Source of the DNA: Salvia splendens
Lineage: Eukaryota > Streptophyta > Magnoliopsida > Lamiales > Lamiaceae
Reading direction: 5' to 3'
Assembly: GCF_004379255.2 (NCBI RefSeq)
Contig: NC_056033.1
Span: 20,514,209-20,578,208, forward strand
DNA: 64,000 nucleotides
Position 1 is the first letter of the stretch. The number at the start of each line of letters is the position of its first letter. Shown piece after piece: positions 58,936-64,000 of the stretch. The position numbers and the translations under genes were made by a program. The notes beneath the pieces are model-generated. The model worked only from the letters and a program-made list of their open reading frames with translations. It did no database searches and was not told where the DNA came from.

Positions 58936-59483
58936 TATTTCTTAATCATTATTGGCATAACATTGAGCATATGATATTGATTATGCACTACTTTGATTTA
59001 TCAAATGGTACAGATTTTTTGTAATCCAAGAATCATGATATCTTGGGTAATGATGATTAATGTCTAGAGGTGCTAGTATTTTTATTGCAATGAATCGTGT
59101 GCTGGGAAAGTCCAGTATGATAATATCATCAAGAGGTGTTCGGAAAAAGGATTTATTATTCATATACCCGGCCAGTTAAAATTTATTTCACGAATAATAA
59201 ATAAAGGTATCGAACTAGACAACTCTTGAGAAAAGATATTGATTAGTTAAAAGTAAAACAGAAAACTTAAATAAATTAATGGATAGTTATATCTTCAACA
59301 CCGTAAATAATCAATTAAAGAGAAAAGCCCGGATTAGTAGTCATTTGAGATTGAATTGACAATCAATATTACTTTACTTTAGTGGCTAATAATAATATTA
59401 TGTTGGGCTTGTATCAAATTGAGGAACAATTTAATTAGTAAAAGGCCATCATACTTGGCCCAAGTCCAACCTCCATGGATCCC

Positions 59484-60360
59484 TGTCACGCCCGCCCTTT
59501 CTAAGGATAGAAAAATCGGTTGATCGCGACTGGAGGGGAATGTAAGAAAGGGGGAAGAAATGGGGATTGAAGCAAAATCATACTTGGACAGAATTAGACA
59601 AAAGAAACAATATTGTCTCACCATATATATTTCGTGTAGGATGCCTATCTATTCGACTAAGGCCAAGAAAGTTATGGATCGAATTCGGGTTCAAGTAAGA
59701 GTGGTGTCCCTACTCGGACTGCTGTGCACAGGGGATTGACGGTCAATTGACGGATTTGGTGACCATGGAAGGTGTCAAAGTATGAAACATGTAGACTGCA
59801 GTCAAATGGTGGACTTTGGTAAGCTCGGGCCTTTTAAATAATACCCTGAGAGTTACTATGATGGCTTGACAAAATTTTATAAAGTATAATTGTATCTTTC
59901 GGCCATATGTTCACTAAGTACTCTTATACTCAGCCCTACATGTATTTTTAAATGTGCGAGTTGAACCGCTAAATGGTGGAGCGAGTACTGTTGAGAGAAG
60001 ACATTAGTTCAATAAATTCATTAAACTCTCGGAGGTTCATGTCTTCATACATAAAACCGTGTTCATTTGTTTCAGTTGTGCTATTTAGAAAGGCTAACGC
60101 TTATCTTTTTAAAGACTATGATAATTTAAATTTATATGAAAGTCACTCAAGTCTACATGATCGAGAGTACACTATGCTAAGTATTTTTTATTGAACTCTC
60201 CCTTGAGTATCTGATTATGCATTTGCTTTACATTTTCCACTTATTTTCCTCTCCTTATATTCCCCTCCCCCTAGTCACGGTATCTAGGGTTATGCTATCC
60301 CTAGCAAGCTTTGATAGTGACATGAAGGTAGGAATTAAAAGACAAGTTTTTACCTTTTAT
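59484..60360 (+). repeat. Diverged Ty3/gypsy LTR remnant
   Basis: It opens TGTCACGCCCGCCC. Later blocks resemble the Gypsy-1 LTR: CGAATTCGGGTTCAAG, and ACTCAGCCCTACATGTA with ATGTGCGAGTTGAACCG. Much of the middle is deleted relative to Gypsy-1. Confidence 0.6.
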
Positions 60361-60364
60361 TTGT

Positions 60365-60790
60365 GTTGGGGATCGGCGGTACAAACCCGAACTCCACATT
60401 AGTATGATATTGTCCGCTTTGGACAAAACCCTCATGGTTTTTCTCTTGGGGTACTCCCAAAAGGCCTCATACTATGGAGTTAAGGTAGCTCACATATATT
60501 CTTGCAACTCGTGTTCACTCTCCAATGTGGGATATGGTTTGCTCCCTCACAATCCTCCCTTCAAACCAAGAACACCAGACCAATACCAAGATCACACACA
60601 AGTCACAAGTCCCACAGGTCATCATAGGTCTAGGTCAAACTCACACAGAGACATCAGAGAACTTGCAAGCGCAATCCACCGAACCTCGGAGCCCCCTAAA
60701 TCAGGGTTCTGATACCACCACTTTTGGGATCGGTGGTGCACACCCGAACTCCATATTAGTAGGATATTGTCCGCTTTGGGCAAAATATGA
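60365..60790 (-). mobile_element. TRIM-like element remnant
   Basis: Two direct copies of a block (GGATCGGCGGTACAAACCCG at 60370, GGATCGGTGGTGCACACCCG at 60728) each continue into ATTAGTAKGATATTGTCCGC. On the minus strand TGGTATCAGAACC (about 60708-60720) lies beside the second copy, where a primer-binding site would be. The arrangement suggests a short terminal-repeat retrotransposon with one LTR truncated. Confidence 0.55.
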
Positions 60791-60849
60791 TATGTGATGA
60801 TAATAAAATATGCTAAAATACAAGATGGTGTATATTTTGGATCAGAGAT

Positions 60850-61262
60850 GTCACATATTGCGCAAACAATTCAAGAGCCTCGTACTCCGAAGACAAAATA
60901 TATTGCAATGAAACAAGAGGCATGTAGAAAAGATGTAGAACGTGCATTTGTGTTCTCCAAGCACATTTCGCAATCGTAGCAGGATCAGTGCATTTTTGGG
61001 AGAAAGAAGTGTTGCGTGACATACTGATTACATGCATAATTTTACATAACATGATTATTGAAGATGAGCGTGACGTTAGTTCTCCAAATGAAGTTGCTAG
61101 AGAGGTGCCACAACCAGAAGTTGAGATGACGACAAATGAAGATGCTCGATTTCAAGTATTTAACTCGATATGATGCAATAAGAAATAAAAGTGCTCATCT
61201 TAAACTTCGAAATGCGCTAGTTGACCATTTATGGAAACAATATGCAAATTTTGAACATTGAA
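60850..61262 (+). pseudogene. PIF/Harbinger transposase C-terminal remnant
   Basis: It reads QEACRKDVERAF, then after a shift of one or two bases FWEKEVLRDI and IILHNMIIEDERD, the conserved C-terminal end of plant PIF/Harbinger nucleases. A second shift near 61160 leads to LRNALVDHLWKQYANFEH and a TGA at 61262. The N-terminal two thirds, including two of the catalytic residues, are absent. A possible end motif GGAGATGCTATTAG lies at about 61714. Confidence 0.82.
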
Positions 61263-62785
61263 TTTTAGTTATTTTATGTGTACATCGTAGTATTTTTATG
61301 TACTTGTGGTATTTTTAAATCAATTTTAATTTTGAATTTTAGTTATTTTATGTATAAGTTATATTTTTATAGTATTTATTGTATTTAAACTTTTTAAATT
61401 ATTATTTAATAAAGAATAGATTTCATATTAGTTATACTATTAATTAGTAAATCTTATTATATTAATTATTTAATTTAATTTAAGTTATTGACAACGTGTT
61501 AGTGTTATGTGGTTAGTGTATAATTTGTATGACTGAAAAGTATAAAAAGTAAGTGAGTGTTATGTGGTTACTGTATAATTTGTATGACTGAAAAGTATAA
61601 AACGTAAGTGAGTGGAGAATATTCTTTTGTGTTTGAATTTAGTGTAAATGATAAGAGTAAAATCAATATTTAGTTTGACATTTACACCAAAATGTGTTTG
61701 ATTTTAGTATAATTGTCGGAGATGCTATTAGTGAATATATTATTTCGAAGTGAAATTTTAGTTTTAAGCATTAGAGCATCTCCAAAGGGAGAGGTAAAGT
61801 TATATAAATACCATATTTATTTTTTTCTCACGAAAAATCATTCTCTAAGGGAAGAGGTATTTGAGAAGTTATTATACATTTTTCTATTTTGAAGAGGTAT
61901 TTTTACCTCTCCATTAATTGAGATGTAAAATCTTATAACTACTATATTTGCCTTCTTTTCACGAAAAATTATTCTCGAATGGAGAAGATATTACATTTTA
62001 TGTTTTTTAATGTATTTTGTACTATTATTTATTTTAAAAAATTGATTTATCTTTCTATATATCTTTTTTCTTTCTAACGTAAAAGTATTATTTTTTAAAA
62101 AGATATATTTTATTTTTTTTAAAAGATAAATAGATGATATATCTCTTAGAGGGGGACATAGTTATTTGTTGTGTCAGAGAGAAATCAAAATTGGTGGGCA
62201 TAATTTGGTTTTCTAATTTGGTAAACTGTGAACTCGCACTCTGACGGAGGCCGGATAGGGAAGCGATCACCGGGCTGAGATTAATCGGAGAAACTTCCAT
62301 GGCGAAGCGAGAGCTATCTCCAATACACTGAAGAACTTAAAGGTACTACCACGTTTGGTTGATTACTCATGTTTACTTTTTCATATGAAATCTTATTCCC
62401 GTGTTTAATTTTAATTAGTAACTGTTGGTTGTTCAGTTCATGCAAATGGCCTCACAGAAAGAGGAGAAAACCTAGAAAGAAGAAGAGGTCTTCCCTGCTG
62501 CCTGCACCGCTGTTAAAAGATGGTATCTTTGTTTTATAATTTCTTCGAATTAATCATTTTCTGTACTTGTTATTAGTAAATGCGTAATTCTTTTTTGCTG
62601 AGTATATTAGTTGCTACTTTTGCATTGCTAAATTAGGGAGAAAGAGAAGAGAAGTTGTTAGTCTCAATTTTAGTAAATAAGTAGTTTCCTTCCTGGAAAG
62701 ACTGGAAAATTTAGAATGTTGTGTGGTCAATTGTTTAAGGAATGCATCTTTATTTAACCTGCTTCACTCTCTGTTTGCTGATTGC
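61263..62785. other. AT-rich spacer with exon-like stretches near 62200-62525
   Basis: Bases 61760-61990 are a diverged duplication containing CACGAAAAATCATTCTC and CACGAAAAATTATTCTC, starting GAGCATCTCC. Bases 62220-62330 are GC-richer and end at an AAAG|GTACTA site; 62435-62522 lie between a TTGTTCAG acceptor-like and a GATG|GTATCT donor-like site. Neither gives a convincing joined reading frame. They could be UTR exons of a host gene disrupted downstream by the hAT element. I cannot name it. Confidence 0.3.
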
Positions 62786-63963
62786 CAGTGTTATTAATAG
62801 CGTATGGCGGCTTATGGCGGTCGGTCCAAAAACCGTCATTGGGATATGGTGGTCGGCATGGCGGTATTATGGCGTAAATGGCGGTCGATAAATTAACAAA
62901 TAAATAAAATATAATACATAACATAAGATGCAAAAAAATTAGAATAGCTATAGGAAAATTAGAAAATTAAATGGTGGAAGACAATAATTATGGAGACACT
63001 TTCATCGAGTAGAATAGTTACAGAAAAAGAGAGAATTATACAATGGAATTAATCCTTGCATCGAGTAGAACAGTTATAAGAAAAGAGAGAATTAAATAGT
63101 GGAATTAATACAAACTGAGCATCCACAATAGTGGATTAGTGTCCGCCCTAGCCACAGGCTAGTGGCTAGGGCGGGCGTCTAGTCCACTATTCCAATCGGC
63201 TAACGGTAAGGACGAGCGCGGAGCGGACGAGAGGTTGGGCATGGACTAACCGGCTAGCCGATCGCTGGCCGCCTATTTTGCGGCGAGCAATAGGCTACCC
63301 GATTTATTTATTTATTTTTATTTTTTATTTATACTCTATATTTACAACTAATTCTACTTCATTTTTTAAATATTTGATAAACACCAATAATTAAAATGAA
63401 TTAAATCGTATTTGTCAATTTATTTGTTGGGCTAGGGCATTGGCTAGGCTATTGTTAGCCTATTGCTAGGCTGTTACTTGGCTAGGAAAGTGACTAGGCT
63501 GTAGGAAGGGCATGATGATGTGGCAGGAAGAGTTTTTGGCTAGACTATGCTAGTCTGATGCTATTGTGGATGGTCCAAGTAGTAGTACATAAAAATTTTC
63601 AGTTATCTTGAATCGTGAATGAAAATCTACAATCTGGAGCCTTGTGCGTGTGGAGACTGGAGAGACGATAACTTGGATTGACAGCAGCGGTTATGGTTTT
63701 GAAGCCAGAAACTCCATACTATTTATAATGGCCAATGGGCTAGGTTACATGTCACGTGGGCAGGGTAGTGGGGTCGTTTTACAAGGCAAAAAGGCATCTC
63801 GACCGCCATGAAAGCCATATCCTGCCACGGCGCTTCGCGAATGGCGGCCGCCATTCAAAAAAGGGAGTAAACTGCCATATCACATGGTGGCGGTGGCTTT
63901 GAGCCTAGAAACTGCCACCGCCATCCGCCATGGCGCCGCCATCTCCGCTTTTTAATAACACTG
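62786..63963. mobile_element. Non-autonomous hAT element, 1,178 bp
   Basis: The ends CAGTGTTATTAATAGCG and, on the other strand, CAGTGTTATTAAAAAGCG are flanked by a perfect 8-bp duplication CTGATTGC (62778-62785, 63964-63971). Both ends carry many ATGGCGG/CCGCCAT repeats, likely transposase-binding sites. No transposase is encoded. A Harbinger-like MITE is nested inside. Confidence 0.93.
63117..63576. mobile_element. Harbinger-like MITE nested in the hAT element
   Basis: GAGCATCCACAATAG on the left and, on the other strand, GGACCATCCACAATAG on the right are the inverted ends. Inside the left end is a long hairpin whose core is CCGCCCTAGCCAC/GTGGCTAGGGCGG (63143-63174). The target duplication is not clear, so borders may be off by a few bases. 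Non-coding. Confidence 0.75.
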
Positions 63964-64000
63964 CTGATTGCAAAATATCAGCATGAGTATTAAGTTCACT

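Larger units (their letters stand above)
56699..59483 (+). repeat. Copia-2 family LTR, truncated and interrupted
   Basis: It starts TGTTAGGATTGG and follows the Copia-2 LTR to CCATGGATCCC at 59483, where a gypsy LTR begins. The last third is therefore missing. A MITE with a nested solo LTR occupies 57146-58935. LTR sequence is 56699-57145 and 58936-59483. Confidence 0.85.

Noticed and set aside
60365..60790. A Cassandra element (TRIM with a 5S rRNA-like LTR)
   Set aside because: The terminal blocks do not contain recognisable 5S promoter boxes, so only a generic TRIM-like call is justified.

Overview
This is repeat-dense nuclear DNA of a flowering plant, almost certainly a eudicot. The evidence is the set of elements: Ty1/copia and Ty3/gypsy retrotransposons whose primer-binding sites read TGGTATCARAGC, Stowaway elements with CTCCCTCCGTCCC ends and TA duplications, hAT, MULE and PIF/Harbinger derivatives, and an exon remnant of a plant PDR-type ABCG transporter. 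I see no intact host gene, rRNA, tRNA or CRISPR. The species cannot be read from the sequence; an asterid is only a guess.

Region 1 (241-21990) is one old copia element (Copia-1) opened by three later insertions: a 179-bp Stowaway MITE (327-505) and a second copia element (Copia-2, 1377-10420, GGGAG duplication) in its 5' LTR, and a 3.7-kb Tc1/mariner-like element (MLE-1, 17721-21435, TA duplication) in its 3' LTR. Both copia interiors are dead. Copia-2 has LTRs about 97.5% identical by eye around a ruined interior, so it probably moved with borrowed proteins. MLE-1 is the one apparently intact mobile unit: matched terminal repeats, an uninterrupted two-exon DD39D transposase on the minus strand, and an unexplained convergent reading frame on the plus strand.

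Region 2 (21991-25070) holds an old retroelement leader, a wrecked second mariner-like element (MLE-2) and a 357-bp hAT MITE. Region 3 (25071-37563) is a chromodomain Ty3/gypsy element with 3.3-kb LTRs (AATGT duplication). Its pol carries stops and frameshifts, and no gag is visible. It landed in an LTR of a third family (family T, ends beginning TGATAWGGCTCGTTTCA) that reappears at 48650, 55736 and 57240.

Region 4 (39000-50630) has a Tourist MITE, relict exons of an ABCG/PDR transporter, a Harbinger-derived element with a broken ORF1, a Stowaway MITE with internal tandem repeats, and AT-rich spacer. Region 5 (50635-52279) is a compact young-looking non-autonomous LTR element: two 349-bp LTRs, a perfect CTCTA duplication, and a gag-only interior with one stop and an internal 119-bp duplication. 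Region 6 (52280-64000) is a pile of solo or truncated LTRs, a MULE MITE with long inverted repeats, a mariner MITE split by a solo LTR, a TRIM-like remnant, a Harbinger transposase remnant and a 1,178-bp hAT element containing a Harbinger-like MITE.

The observations I rate highest are the complete mariner element with its extra ORF, a run of short hairpins with covarying stems in the copia leaders, and hairpins conserved across several copia LTRs. I found no convincing new defence, regulatory or metabolic system.
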